This document shows positions 20,278 through 28,522 of a DNA stretch of 64,000 bases, one piece after another. The stretch lies in the NCBI GenBank assembly GCA_944321455.1, contig CALULI010000006.1, positions 372,001-436,000 of the forward strand, in the 5' to 3' direction. Numbering within the stretch: the first letter of the stretch is position 1; each line of letters opens with the position of its first letter. Below the pieces are notes generated by a model. That model saw only the letters and a program-made list of their open reading frames with translations. It was not told where the DNA came from and did no database searches. Both the position numbers and the translations under genes were made by a program. This DNA comes from an uncultured Eggerthellaceae bacterium (GTDB lineage: Bacteria; Actinomycetota; Coriobacteriia; Coriobacteriales; Eggerthellaceae).

Positions 20278-21398
20278 TATGTATCACCTTCTAAGGTAAC
20301 AATGCGGGCACTTTCAAGAAGCTCTGGCGTGAAATAATCGCGATTCGTGGAGGTAATAAAGGTTTGAACACTGCCATTAATTAATGACAGTAAAGCGCGA
20401 CGCCTAAAACTATCCAATTCACTCATAACATCATCAAGTAAGAGTACAGGTTTTTGATTGAGTTTATCAGTAATAAAATCAACCTCTGCCATTTTGTAGC
20501 TTAAGACCAATGAACGCTGTTGTCCTTGGCTGGCAAAATCGTGTGCGTTTTTCTGATTGATGAAAAATTCGATTGAATCCATATGAGGACCAAACAGTGT
20601 TACGTGCCGCTCTTTTTCGTCTTGGAAATATTCATTGAAACAATCAAGTAATGTCTCGCGCGCTTTTTCACGTGAAACATATGGTACATCCTGGTAATGT
20701 TCGCGAGAAATATCATGGCGCATCCAAGAAGGAATATAGGCAATATCAATGCACTCGTGGCAACCCGCAATGTCTTGATATGCTTTTTGAATATAAGGGA
20801 TTAACCCTTTCACAATAGTGGATCGAAGACAGTAAAGCTGAGCTCCAACTGTTGCCATAACATCATTGATGCTTAATAAAACTGATTGGTCCACTTCTTC
20901 TTTGAGATAGTGATTCTTTTGGCGAAGAAGCTTTTCCCAATCTTTTCGCACGGCAGAATAATTTGGGGATAGTTGATCTCCTAAGTGGTCAACAACTGAG
21001 CGCTTAATAGCTTGCGACCCCTTAATTAAATCAAGATCATCAGGGCAAAAAAGAACTGATGGCAACAGTGATCGCAGACTTCGTGCTTGTTTGCGCTTGT
21101 TGTTGAGGAAGTATTCTTTCTTTCCTTCTTTAATAGTTAACTTAATTTCTAAGTCACGAGAGCCATCAGTGATTTCTGTTTTAACCGACGCAAAGCACGA
21201 ACCATCTTTACAAAGATAGTCAGCTTTTGGTTTCCGAAACGAATCAAGCGATGTTGTAAGTTGAATTGCTTCAATGAAATTGGTTTTACCAAGGGCATTA
21301 GCGCCTAATAAAAGGGTGAGTTTCCCAATATCATTAAGAATATAGTGCTGATAATTACGAAAATTATTCAGCTCTATTCGTTTGATCATTAACGACAT
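20277..21398 (-). CDS. recF: DNA replication/repair protein RecF
   Basis: An SMC-like ATPase that helps load RecA at gaps. Residues near the N-terminus read IKRIELNNFRNYQ, followed by a Walker A region (LGANALGKTNFIEAI, with Leu-Gly in place of the usual GxNGQGKT arrangement). The signature DFASQGQQRSLVLSYKMAE and Walker B LLLDDVMSELD follow. The C-terminal D-loop and FITSTN segment are typical. At 373 residues it has the normal length. It lies between dnaN and dciA. A 15/16 match to the parS palindrome occurs inside the gene (20664-20679). Confidence 0.95.
   Translation of the reverse strand: MSLMIKRIELNNFRNYQHYILNDIGKLTLLLGANALGKTNFIEAIQLTTSLDSFRKPKADYLCKDGSCFASVKTEITDGSRDLEIKLTIKEGKKEYFLNNKRKQARSLRSLLPSVLFCPDDLDLIKGSQAIKRSVVDHLGDQLSPNYSAVRKDWEKLLRQKNHYLKEEVDQSVLLSINDVMATVGAQLYCLRSTIVKGLIPYIQKAYQDIAGCHECIDIAYIPSWMRHDISREHYQDVPYVSREKARETLLDCFNEYFQDEKERHVTLFGPHMDSIEFFINQKNAHDFASQGQQRSLVLSYKMAEVDFITDKLNQKPVLLLDDVMSELDSFRRRALLSLINGSVQTFITSTNRDYFTPELLESARIVTLEGDT
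20664..20679. promoter_or_regulatory. Near-perfect parS-like site inside recF
   Basis: TTTTTCACGTGAAACA differs from the intergenic parS copies (TGTTTCACGTGAAACA) only at position 2. ParB sites inside origin-proximal coding genes are known in other bacteria, so this may be a functional fourth site. Confidence 0.55.
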
Positions 21399-21420
21399 AG
21401 GGATAACTCACGTACTTCGT

Positions 21421-22521
21421 TTAGACACGAACGGGCATGATCAAATACAGGAAGCTTTCCTCATTAGTGGAGCGAAGGATACCTGGTTTCATAGCACCAA
21501 AGAAATTAATCTCTACCGTATCAGAGGTAATTGAATTCAAACCATCAAGAACGAAATTGTAGTTGAATGCGATATCAACCGATTCACCTTCAATAGTGCC
21601 CGACAAGGTTTCTTGAGCATTACCAACATCCTGTGAATGAGAAGCAAACGTTACGGTGTTGGCATCCGTATCAACAAAAAGCTGGATAGGAGATACCTTT
21701 GTACTTAACAGGGAAACACGACGAACCGCATCAATAACGTGATGAGTTGGTAAAACAACTTTTGTGCTGTATTCGTTACCAATAAGCTGCTTGTAATTAG
21801 GGAAGGTACCTTCAAGACGCCTATTGATAAAGGTGGTGTTGTTATAGGTAATAATGATCTGGTTTTCATTAAGGGCAAGTGAAATAAATTCATCACTAGG
21901 TACCAACGACGCGATGGTTTGCAGGAACGAACCTGAAATAACCGCTTCAAAACCACTTTCAGATGCAGAATTTAATTCCGCTTCCGCAACAGCAAGACGA
22001 TATGAGTCAGTAGCAACCATCTTTAACGTGTTGTTTTCTTGCGTAATTAAAACACCCGTTAAAATTGCGTGCGTTTCATCATGGGATACCACTTTTGCGG
22101 TTTGCTTAACCATAGAAGAAAAGGTTTTGAAGGGGAATAACGCTTCTTGATTTGTTTGAATCTCTGGAAAAGCGGGGAAATCAAGGGGATTAAGCGCACG
22201 AAGTGAAAAGCTGGTTGTGTCACACAGAATAGAAAGACTAGTGTCATCACTTGTTTCAATACGAACTGCCATGTCAGGTAAGTTCTTAACAATATCCTGA
22301 ATCAACTTAGCAGGAACAACTGCTTCACCTGGTTCTTCAACCAAAGCAGGTACTTCCATTTTGATTGAGAGCTCAAGATTAGTTGTCTGAAGAATGAGCT
22401 TAGATTCTTCAGCTTTAAGATATACGCCTGCAAGAATAGTAAGCGTTGAGCGATTAGATGAGCCCTTAGCTACAACCGTTAATGCATTATTAAGTTCTGA
22501 TTGATTGATATTGAGTTTCAT
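21421..22521 (-). CDS. dnaN: DNA polymerase III beta subunit (sliding clamp)
   Basis: The ring-shaped clamp that tethers polymerase III to DNA. The 366-residue product shows the three-domain pattern. The N-terminal MKLNINQSELNNALTVVAKG is followed by TILAGVYLKA and the mid-protein VATDSYRLAVAE segment. The C-terminus reads YLIMPVRV, close to the family's LIMPVR(L/I). It lies downstream of dnaA after a 327-base gap and upstream of recF. Confidence 0.97.
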   Translation of the reverse strand: MKLNINQSELNNALTVVAKGSSNRSTLTILAGVYLKAEESKLILQTTNLELSIKMEVPALVEEPGEAVVPAKLIQDIVKNLPDMAVRIETSDDTSLSILCDTTSFSLRALNPLDFPAFPEIQTNQEALFPFKTFSSMVKQTAKVVSHDETHAILTGVLITQENNTLKMVATDSYRLAVAEAELNSASESGFEAVISGSFLQTIASLVPSDEFISLALNENQIIITYNNTTFINRRLEGTFPNYKQLIGNEYSTKVVLPTHHVIDAVRRVSLLSTKVSPIQLFVDTDANTVTFASHSQDVGNAQETLSGTIEGESVDIAFNYNFVLDGLNSITSDTVEINFFGAMKPGILRSTNEESFLYLIMPVRV

Positions 22522-22848
22522 AGCTTTCCTTTTAATATCTTATTTTCATCTGTATTCTACCTGTTGTTGATTGAACGAAAGCTGAAATCACTTTGAATTT
22601 TTTTTCTGATACTTTCTCTATTTTTTTCTTTATATAAATTAATTAATCGTAGTAATAGTAAGCACGGTTTAAATGTGCATAACTTATAAAATATCTGTTC
22701 ACCCTTAAAAATTGTATGCGCATAAGCATGTGGATTACCTTCATGCTTTTCCATACGGAAAACGTGTCTAAAAGGTTTTCAGTCTAATTTCCGTGTTTTC
22801 AGACGTCTTTAAGCTGCATTTCCACTACTTATGTGTGGAAAGAATTAG
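22522..22848. other. dnaA-dnaN intergenic region with DnaA-box-like sites
   Basis: 327 AT-rich bases without a gene. Two DnaA-box-like sites with one mismatch to the local consensus or to TTATCCACA are seen on the minus strand: TAATCCACA at 22729-22737 and CTTTCCACA at 22834-22842. In several bacteria this gap forms part of a bipartite origin. Here the larger box cluster is in 25.6-26.3 kb. Confidence 0.45.
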
Positions 22849-24594
22849 CTAGTATTGTTGGATGCGGATTTTTTCGCGAATAGCTTCAATTTCTTCGCGA
22901 AGATTTCTATCTTCACCCAAACCATTATTAATCAGATCATACGAATGCATGATAGTTGAGTGATCACGATTAAATGCTTCGCCAATTGTTTTAAATGTTG
23001 CTTCCAACAGTTCGCGGCACAGATAAATTGCAACCTGCCGCGGATGAGCAATACGCCTACTGCGCTTATTGCTTACAAGATCGTTGTGCGATACATCGTA
23101 GAAATCTTCAACAGCGTGCTGAATGATTTCAATCGTAATGCGGCTGCTACCTTCGCTAATAAAGTGGTTCGCTAATAATTCTTTAACGCGCTGCTCTGAA
23201 ATATCGCCACTTTTATCCATCTTAACGGCGAAAATAACATTGGTGATAGCACTCTTTAATTCACGAATGTTGGCGCTTGAATGTTCAACAATGTAATCAA
23301 GGATCTTTTCCGAAATAAAGAAGTCTCCGCCTTCTTCGCGCTTATATTGGCGAATGAAGTTCAAGATAATATTGCGCTTGGTTTCATTATCAGGTGGCTG
23401 AATATCAATAGTTGCACCCGAATTAAAACGAGAAACGTAGCGTTCATCCAAGTCAATATTTTTTGGTGCGCGGTCTGCGGAGAATACAAACTGCTTACCT
23501 TTTGGAATCAGGTTATTGAAAATTCGGAATAAGGCATTTAAGGTGCCTGGTTTACCTTGAAGACCCTGAATATCATCAATTAACAAAACGTCAGCTTGTT
23601 CGAAGAAGTTTTCGAAATTTTTAAAGCTTTGTTTATCGACACTTTTTTCAATAGCAGCATCAGAGTATTTATTCACCAACTCCATGGAGTCGATGTAGCA
23701 CACATTGAGATCAGGGTACTGTTCTCTAATATAGTTTTGGATTGCGCATAAAAGATGCGTTTTTCCAACACCACTTCGACCGTAGATAAACAACGGATTC
23801 AAACTTGATGTACGAGGACGGTCAGCAACTTCAACCGCCATTGAATATGCCATACGGTTTGATTCACCAATAACAAACGTATCGAACGTTAAGTTGGAAA
23901 GCGTTTTATCGTTTGAACCAAAATCCAACGGCGTTTCTTCATTTAGTAGTTCAGGTACGTGCTGAGGCGTAGGCTGACTAAATGAAGGCTGGTTATGATG
24001 CGATTCTTGCGTATCTTCATGTGAAGATATCTTTGTTAGAAGCTCGTTATAACGAGACATTGCATCGTTATGTGTAGTGGTCTCTCGCTTATACGATGCT
24101 TGAGCGTCCTGCATTGCTCGAGCATCGTGCATTGCCTGATAATCAACGTGCGTTTTTTGAGCATCAACCGTCGATTGTGGATGCGGTGGTTCTCTAAACT
24201 CTCTTTCATCTGAATGAGATACCATCTGCTTCATCTGAGCAGAAGACTGCTGAGATTGTTGAAGTGGCTGCTCTGATTGAGTTTTATGTTGACGCGAAAC
24301 AGGTATGTTTTCCACATCATCAGGGATTGGAAGAGGTGTCGTTGCGGTGTCCACTTCAATTTGGACCATAAATTCAACGCCATATAAGTCTTCTAATGCC
24401 TGTTTAATATCTTTAAGATAATGCTTTTCAATCCAATCTTTAATGAAGCTGTTATTGGATGTGAACATAATAAAACCGCTGCTCACAGCCTGAATTTGGA
24501 TACGTGAAAAGAATGCATCTATCTGAGATGCATTCACATTAGGATACGACTTCATCTGTCGTATAAGATCTGTCCAAACTTCAGTAATATCCAT
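22849..24594 (-). CDS. dnaA: Chromosomal replication initiator DnaA
   Basis: The AAA+ initiator that binds DnaA boxes and opens oriC. Domain I occupies the first about 90 residues. Domain II is an unusually long Gln/His/Ser-rich linker (about residues 95-210). The AAA+ domain has Walker A GRSGVGKTH and Walker B VLLIDDIQ. The C-terminal HTH contains RQVAIYLCRELLEATFKTIG and then AFNRDHSTIMHS. Most DnaA proteins have AFGGRDHTTVLHA here, so this one lacks one residue of the loop and has Ser for the first Thr. At 581 residues it is longer than E. coli DnaA because of domain II. Confidence 0.96.
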   Translation of the reverse strand: MDITEVWTDLIRQMKSYPNVNASQIDAFFSRIQIQAVSSGFIMFTSNNSFIKDWIEKHYLKDIKQALEDLYGVEFMVQIEVDTATTPLPIPDDVENIPVSRQHKTQSEQPLQQSQQSSAQMKQMVSHSDEREFREPPHPQSTVDAQKTHVDYQAMHDARAMQDAQASYKRETTTHNDAMSRYNELLTKISSHEDTQESHHNQPSFSQPTPQHVPELLNEETPLDFGSNDKTLSNLTFDTFVIGESNRMAYSMAVEVADRPRTSSLNPLFIYGRSGVGKTHLLCAIQNYIREQYPDLNVCYIDSMELVNKYSDAAIEKSVDKQSFKNFENFFEQADVLLIDDIQGLQGKPGTLNALFRIFNNLIPKGKQFVFSADRAPKNIDLDERYVSRFNSGATIDIQPPDNETKRNIILNFIRQYKREEGGDFFISEKILDYIVEHSSANIRELKSAITNVIFAVKMDKSGDISEQRVKELLANHFISEGSSRITIEIIQHAVEDFYDVSHNDLVSNKRSRRIAHPRQVAIYLCRELLEATFKTIGEAFNRDHSTIMHSYDLINNGLGEDRNLREEIEAIREKIRIQQY

Positions 24595-24633
24595 AGCATT
24601 TCTTTCGGAAAGATCTTTATCTTAGCAAAAATG

Positions 24634-24642
24634 TGGAAAACT
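24634..24642 (-). promoter_or_regulatory. DnaA box upstream of dnaA
   Basis: TTTTCCACA on the minus strand lies in the 51-base gap between the GHKL ATPase gene and dnaA. It is identical to the boxes in the origin gap. It may serve DnaA autoregulation. Confidence 0.6.
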
Positions 24643-24645
24643 CTT

Positions 24646-25560
24646 CTACAAAGATAATGCTATTTGTTTACCGAAGTTTGTTAATTTTCGCTTTTTGTTA
24701 ATCTTTTCAACGAGTCCTTTTTCTTCCATTTTCGAAAATGCCGTGTAAATACTTGCCACCGCAATTCCTGTGGCGTGGTTCATTTCTGTTACACCCATGA
24801 CATTTTGTGGAAGAAGTGCTTTTAAGATCATCTGTTCGTTATCAGTTAATGAAGGTAGTTCTTCTGAAGGTTGACCTGCGTCTTCATAGGTAGGTACAAG
24901 ACTAATCGTGACTACTGATCCTGAATTTACGTTATCTTCAATCTTGATGTAACCATGAGAAAGATTCAAATAATCCTTCACAATAGGTAACCCCGAACCG
25001 ACTCCGCGGATATAGCGCTTCATTGGTTCCTTTGCAGACGTGAAGCCAGGCTGTTGTGCTAAATCTTTTTGACTAATACCTGGTCCCTGGTCGGAAAAAC
25101 GAATAGTGTTACCTTTATCAAGAATAGACACCACGATTTCTTTAAAGTTTGCGTGAATGAAATTCTCTGATACCTCACGAATGACCGTGTAAGGGATAAG
25201 TCCACCAGCATCTTTTGCGTTCTGATACGTTGTTGACGCAATCTGCTCAATATATTGATGAGTTGGGCCGCCAGGAATTTGAATCACCCGCGGGGTGGTC
25301 TTCATGTTGTCATAGACAGCTACACGCGCGGGAGACTCAATGTAGTCGTAATTAAACTCTTCTTCTTTTTGAAGCGTTTCGTTTTGAGTTGATGGTGCGT
25401 TTTGAATAGTGCCTCCGTTATAAATTGCGCTATAAGGAGGAAACGCTGGATTTTGGGTCCAATTTTCTACATCAGAAGGTTGGGTAGGATAAGGCCATGG
25501 AAAAGAAGCCCCATTTTGTTGGGGCTGATCATAGGAAGGGTTGTTGTCACGGTTTTCCAT
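24646..25560 (-). CDS. GHKL ATPase with C-terminal winged helix, next to dnaA
   Basis: A 304-residue protein with an unusual domain set. Residues 1-75 are Pro/Gln/Asn-rich and probably disordered. Residues about 95-222 form a Bergerat (GHKL) ATP-binding fold with an N-box REVSENFIHANF (128-139), a G1 box DQGPGI (157-162) and a G2 box RGVGSGLPIV (185-194). Residues about 238-304 resemble a winged helix (VTEMNHATGIAVASIYTAFSKMEEKGLVEK). There is no receiver, HisKA or transmembrane segment, so it is not an ordinary sensor kinase. An anti-sigma-type kinase or an ATP-dependent regulator is possible. It precedes dnaA by 51 bases on the same strand and is the first gene left of the origin. The function is not known to me. 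Confidence 0.8.
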   Translation of the reverse strand: MENRDNNPSYDQPQQNGASFPWPYPTQPSDVENWTQNPAFPPYSAIYNGGTIQNAPSTQNETLQKEEEFNYDYIESPARVAVYDNMKTTPRVIQIPGGPTHQYIEQIASTTYQNAKDAGGLIPYTVIREVSENFIHANFKEIVVSILDKGNTIRFSDQGPGISQKDLAQQPGFTSAKEPMKRYIRGVGSGLPIVKDYLNLSHGYIKIEDNVNSGSVVTISLVPTYEDAGQPSEELPSLTDNEQMILKALLPQNVMGVTEMNHATGIAVASIYTAFSKMEEKGLVEKINKKRKLTNFGKQIALSL

Positions 25561-26100
25561 GAAATCCTTTTAATAACGTTATTTTGCCGAGGTTAGACCT
25601 GTTTTTCCTTATTTTTCAATCATTTATATCAGGTTACACGTAAATACGTTGATATAGAAATGATTTTTCTTGTTTTCTTGCTCAAATTTTAATCTTTTTC
25701 AGTATTTCAATATAATTTCATTCGTATTTTTTAGTTTTTCAACATCTTTTCAATAAAAAGTGGAAAAAGCGAAAAACAGGAATAAAAAAAGAGGAAAAAT
25801 AACGGGGATAAAATAGCCTGGTATGGAAAACTTCCTGTGTCTCTGCATGAAAATGATCAAAAATCAAGACTTTTCTTTAAAGATAGTCATATTTTTTGAA
25901 ACAGGTTCAAATGTTTCTTCATAAGGTGGTTTCTTATGAAACGTATATAGAGAAAAATACAAAACACCAGGTCAAACGATAGTTTTTAATAAAAGTCATT
26001 TTTGTGTAATTGTAAAAGAAAAAAATATTATTCGTTAAAACCCCTTGACAAACTACTATCCACTAAAGAATTCACCATGTTTTATATATAGAAACGTTAC

Positions 26101-26143
26101 TTTTCCACATTTTCCACATCGGTATTTATAATTTTGTGGAAAA
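26101..26143. promoter_or_regulatory. DnaA-box cluster (three TTTTCCACA)
   Basis: Two directly abutting copies on the plus strand (26101-26109 and 26110-26118) and one inverted copy (26135-26143). The repeated unit differs from the E. coli consensus TTATCCACA at its third base. Confidence 0.75.
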
Positions 26144-26266
26144 CTTAACCTGTTCTCTTTTAAGAGATGTGCTGAGATTGTGATGGTGTACTTGAGAGAA
26201 ATCTTTCTTAAGAATCATAATTCTTATAAGAATAAAGAGAGCTTGTTGAGATTTAAAAATTTCCTC

Positions 26267-26294
26267 TTGACTTGCATATAAATAATTATACAAT
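26267..26294 (+). promoter_or_regulatory. Promoter of the rpmH operon
   Basis: TTGACT (26267-26272), a 16-base spacer, and TACAAT (26289-26294) lie 33 bases before the rpmH ATG. It is a good housekeeping-type promoter. Confidence 0.65.
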
Positions 26295-26327
26295 TTCTAA
26301 GTTACTCGTAATCTGAAAGGACAGGTA

Positions 26328-26462
26328 ATGAAGCGCACTTATCAACCAAATACTCGTAAGCGTGCAAAAACCCATGGCTTCCGTGCTCGTATGTCTACTA
26401 AGGGTGGCCGCGCTGTTTTGTCTGCACGTCGCGCTAAAGGCCGCAAGCGTCTTTGCGTTTAA
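26328..26462 (+). CDS. rpmH: 50S ribosomal protein L34
   Basis: A 44-residue, very basic protein of the large subunit ([20 protein letters not shown], then [20 protein letters not shown] and the end RLCV). The family signature KRTYQPN..KR...HGFR.RM is complete. The ATG at 26328 has an AAAGGACAGGTA ribosome-binding region. It starts the right-hand origin operon, with rnpA 15 bases downstream. The gene is easily missed because of its size. Confidence 0.97.
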   Translation: MKRTYQPNTRKRAKTHGFRARMSTKGGRAVLSARRAKGRKRLCV

Positions 26463-26477
26463 ATTAGTAAGAGTTTC

Positions 26478-26822
26478 GTGTTAGGAACTATTAAATCCAA
26501 CACCGAGATATCTTATATTTTTTCTCATGGTAATCGTTATAACGAATCAGTTATAACATTAATAGTTTTGAGAACTGACGAGCAACACGGTCGTAATGGC
26601 CGTGTTGCTTTTATTGCAGGTAAAAAAAACGGCAATGCTGTTTGGCGTAATTCTGCAAAGCGTCGTATGAGAGCTATTTTCCATGAATTACAAGGACCTT
26701 GGTCAGGATTTGATATTATTTTTCTTGCGAATAAAAAGACAACGCGCGTTCCTTATTCAACCGTGTTATCTGCTTGTAAGAAGGTGATTGATTCACTTCC
26801 ACGTGAATCTGAAAATGCTTGA
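26478..26822 (+). CDS. rnpA: Ribonuclease P protein component
   Basis: The protein subunit of RNase P, which with the RNA subunit removes tRNA 5' leaders. A 114-residue basic protein starting at a GTG (26478). The family motif is visible as NAVWRNSAKRRMRAIF (usual consensus NAV.RN..KR..RE..R). It follows rpmH and overlaps yidD by 8 bases. Confidence 0.93.
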   Translation: MLGTIKSNTEISYIFSHGNRYNESVITLIVLRTDEQHGRNGRVAFIAGKKNGNAVWRNSAKRRMRAIFHELQGPWSGFDIIFLANKKTTRVPYSTVLSACKKVIDSLPRESENA

Positions 26823-27078
26823 AAAACTATGGTTAACAATTCGTTCTTTACCTAGTAAAGCACTTGTTTTATTAATCAGGTTTTATCAGCTTGCTATTTC
26901 ACCTGTTTTACCAGCATGTTGTCGATTTATTCCCACGTGTTCTGAATACGGAATTATTGCAATAAAACGATTTGGTCTATTTAAAGGTTTATATCTTACA
27001 ATACGTAGAATAATGAGATGTAGGCCTGGCGGTGGTCATGGATATGATCCCGTTCCCGATAAATTCAGCTTTAAATAA
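26815..27078 (+). CDS. yidD: Membrane protein insertion efficiency factor YidD
   Basis: An 87-residue protein that assists YidC-dependent membrane insertion at the inner leaflet. The signature is clear: LLIRFYQLAISPVLPACCRF, PTCSEYGIIAI and MRCRPGGGHGYDPVP. I take the ATG at 26815 (MLEKLWLTIR), inside the end of rnpA. A start at 26788 is possible but gives an atypical N-terminus. The operon order rpmH-rnpA-yidD-yidC is the usual one. Confidence 0.93.
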   Translation: MLEKLWLTIRSLPSKALVLLIRFYQLAISPVLPACCRFIPTCSEYGIIAIKRFGLFKGLYLTIRRIMRCRPGGGHGYDPVPDKFSFK

Positions 27079-27107
27079 GCTCTATGATCGAGAGGGTATT
27101 GAGTTAA

Positions 27108-27878
27108 ATGTGGGAAGCGATTAAAGATGCAGTCTTTTACTGTATCGAATTCTTCTATAACTTTGTCTCAGACTGGGGACTTGCGATTATCGTCGTAACT
27201 CTTATTTTCCGTCTCATCTTGTTCCCGCTTATGCAGAAGCAAATTAAAGCTTCGTACAAGATGCAGAAATTTAGTCCTCGTCTTCGTGAGATTCAAGAGA
27301 AATATGCTGATGACCAACAGCGTCAAGCTGAGGAATTACAGAAGGCATATTCCGAAATTGGTTTTAACCCAATTACGGGTTGCTTACCAATCCTGTTGCA
27401 GATGCCTATCTTTATTGCTCTGTTCCAGGTATTGCAGGAAATGGGTTCTCGTACCGAAGGTTCTACGTATTCCTTCTTTAATATTCTTCCTAACTTGGTT
27501 AATTCGCCAGCGGCTATGTTGAATATTGGCGTAGATGCTTTCTTACCTTATTTATTACTGTTGATTTTGTTTGCAGGTTGTACCTTCCTTCCTTCTCTTC
27601 TTCAGCAGATTGGTACTAACAACCCTCAGAAAAATCAAACCATTATCATGATGGCAATCATGACCATCTTCATGTTGTTCATTGGTTGGAACTCCCCTGC
27701 AGGTGTACTTCTCTTCTGGGCTACTTCTTCTATTTTTGGTGTTGCACAGCAAGTTATCTCAACTCAAATCTTCAAGAGCCAGGATAAAATTGAAGAAGAA
27801 AAAGAAGCTGAACTTAAACCTGTTGAAGTTGATGTTGTTCGTAAAGTAAAGAAAAAGCGACCCACTAAGAAAAAGTAA
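27108..27878 (+). CDS. yidC: Membrane protein insertase YidC
   Basis: An Oxa1/Alb3 family insertase, 256 residues, of the Gram-positive type without the periplasmic P1 domain. The hydrophilic-groove helix LAIIVVTLIFRLILFPLMQKQI carries the conserved Arg. The segment NPITGCLPILLQMPIFIALFQ is typical. About five membrane helices are visible. The C-terminal tail is Lys-rich (RKVKKKRPTKKK), as expected for ribosome contact. Confidence 0.95.
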   Translation: MWEAIKDAVFYCIEFFYNFVSDWGLAIIVVTLIFRLILFPLMQKQIKASYKMQKFSPRLREIQEKYADDQQRQAEELQKAYSEIGFNPITGCLPILLQMPIFIALFQVLQEMGSRTEGSTYSFFNILPNLVNSPAAMLNIGVDAFLPYLLLLILFAGCTFLPSLLQQIGTNNPQKNQTIIMMAIMTIFMLFIGWNSPAGVLLFWATSSIFGVAQQVISTQIFKSQDKIEEEKEAELKPVEVDVVRKVKKKRPTKKK

Positions 27879-27948
27879 ATAGCTTCATACCTTTTATTGA
27901 CTCCTCCCCTTCACTTCGAAGGGGAGATTTGATTATAAGGAGAAAAGT

Positions 27949-28500
27949 ATGGTTGATGAAAACACGTATGAGGAAGAGGTAGAGTTGGAAGAAATCGAAG
28001 AAGATTCTGCAGCTGAACCTCTTGACGAAATCACTGAAGAGCAGCTTGATCAAATTGCAGATACTGCTATTGCTGCTTTACAGGATATCTTGAAGTACTT
28101 CAATGTTGGTGAAGTAACGATTGATGAATATGAAGGCGACGAAGGTGAGCTGATCCTTGATATTACTGGTGACGATCTTGCTGTTTTAATTGGTCGTCAT
28201 GGTAGAACACTTGATGCTCTTCAGTTCTTAATTTCAACGATCACTTCACGTATGATTGGTTATCGCTATCCTTTAGTTGTTGATGTTGAAGGATACAAAG
28301 GACGTCAGCGTCAAAAGTTCGAAGATATTGCTTTTAATGCAGCAGACCGTGCTGTTAACCAAAAGAGGAATATTAAACTTCGTCCTATGACCCCTTACGA
28401 ACGTCGTATAATTCATTTAGCTTTGCGTGATGACGATCGTGTTGAAACAGTATCTGAGGGAGAAGGTCGCGCTCGCCGCGTTGTTGTTAAACCTCGATAA
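27949..28500 (+). CDS. khpB: RNA-binding protein KhpB/Jag (KH and R3H domains)
   Basis: A 183-residue RNA-binding protein. The N-terminus is strongly acidic (EEEVELEEIEEDSAAEP). A type-II KH-like region follows with the GDDLAVLIGRHGRTLDALQ loop. The C-terminus is an R3H domain (RPMTPYERRIIHLALRDD). It is the usual gene after yidC, and in Gram-positive bacteria it affects cell elongation and sRNA-related processes. The Jag N-terminal domain proper is absent or replaced by the acidic stretch. Confidence 0.92.
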   Translation: MVDENTYEEEVELEEIEEDSAAEPLDEITEEQLDQIADTAIAALQDILKYFNVGEVTIDEYEGDEGELILDITGDDLAVLIGRHGRTLDALQFLISTITSRMIGYRYPLVVDVEGYKGRQRQKFEDIAFNAADRAVNQKRNIKLRPMTPYERRIIHLALRDDDRVETVSEGEGRARRVVVKPR

Positions 28501-28522
28501 TGTTTCTTCTAGTAAGGAACTT

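Larger units (their letters stand above)
25561..26327. other. Probable replication origin (oriC)
   Basis: 767 bases without a gene, strongly AT-rich with poly-A/T tracts, between divergent dnaA-side and rpmH-side operons. Three exact TTTTCCACA boxes lie at 26101-26109, 26110-26118 (tandem, no spacer) and 26135-26143 (opposite strand). A one-mismatch box (TTTTCCACT) lies at 25759-25767. The gene order dnaN-dnaA / rpmH-rnpA-yidD-yidC and the switch in gene direction here support origin function. AT-rich stretches on the left side could be the unwinding element. Confidence 0.75.
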
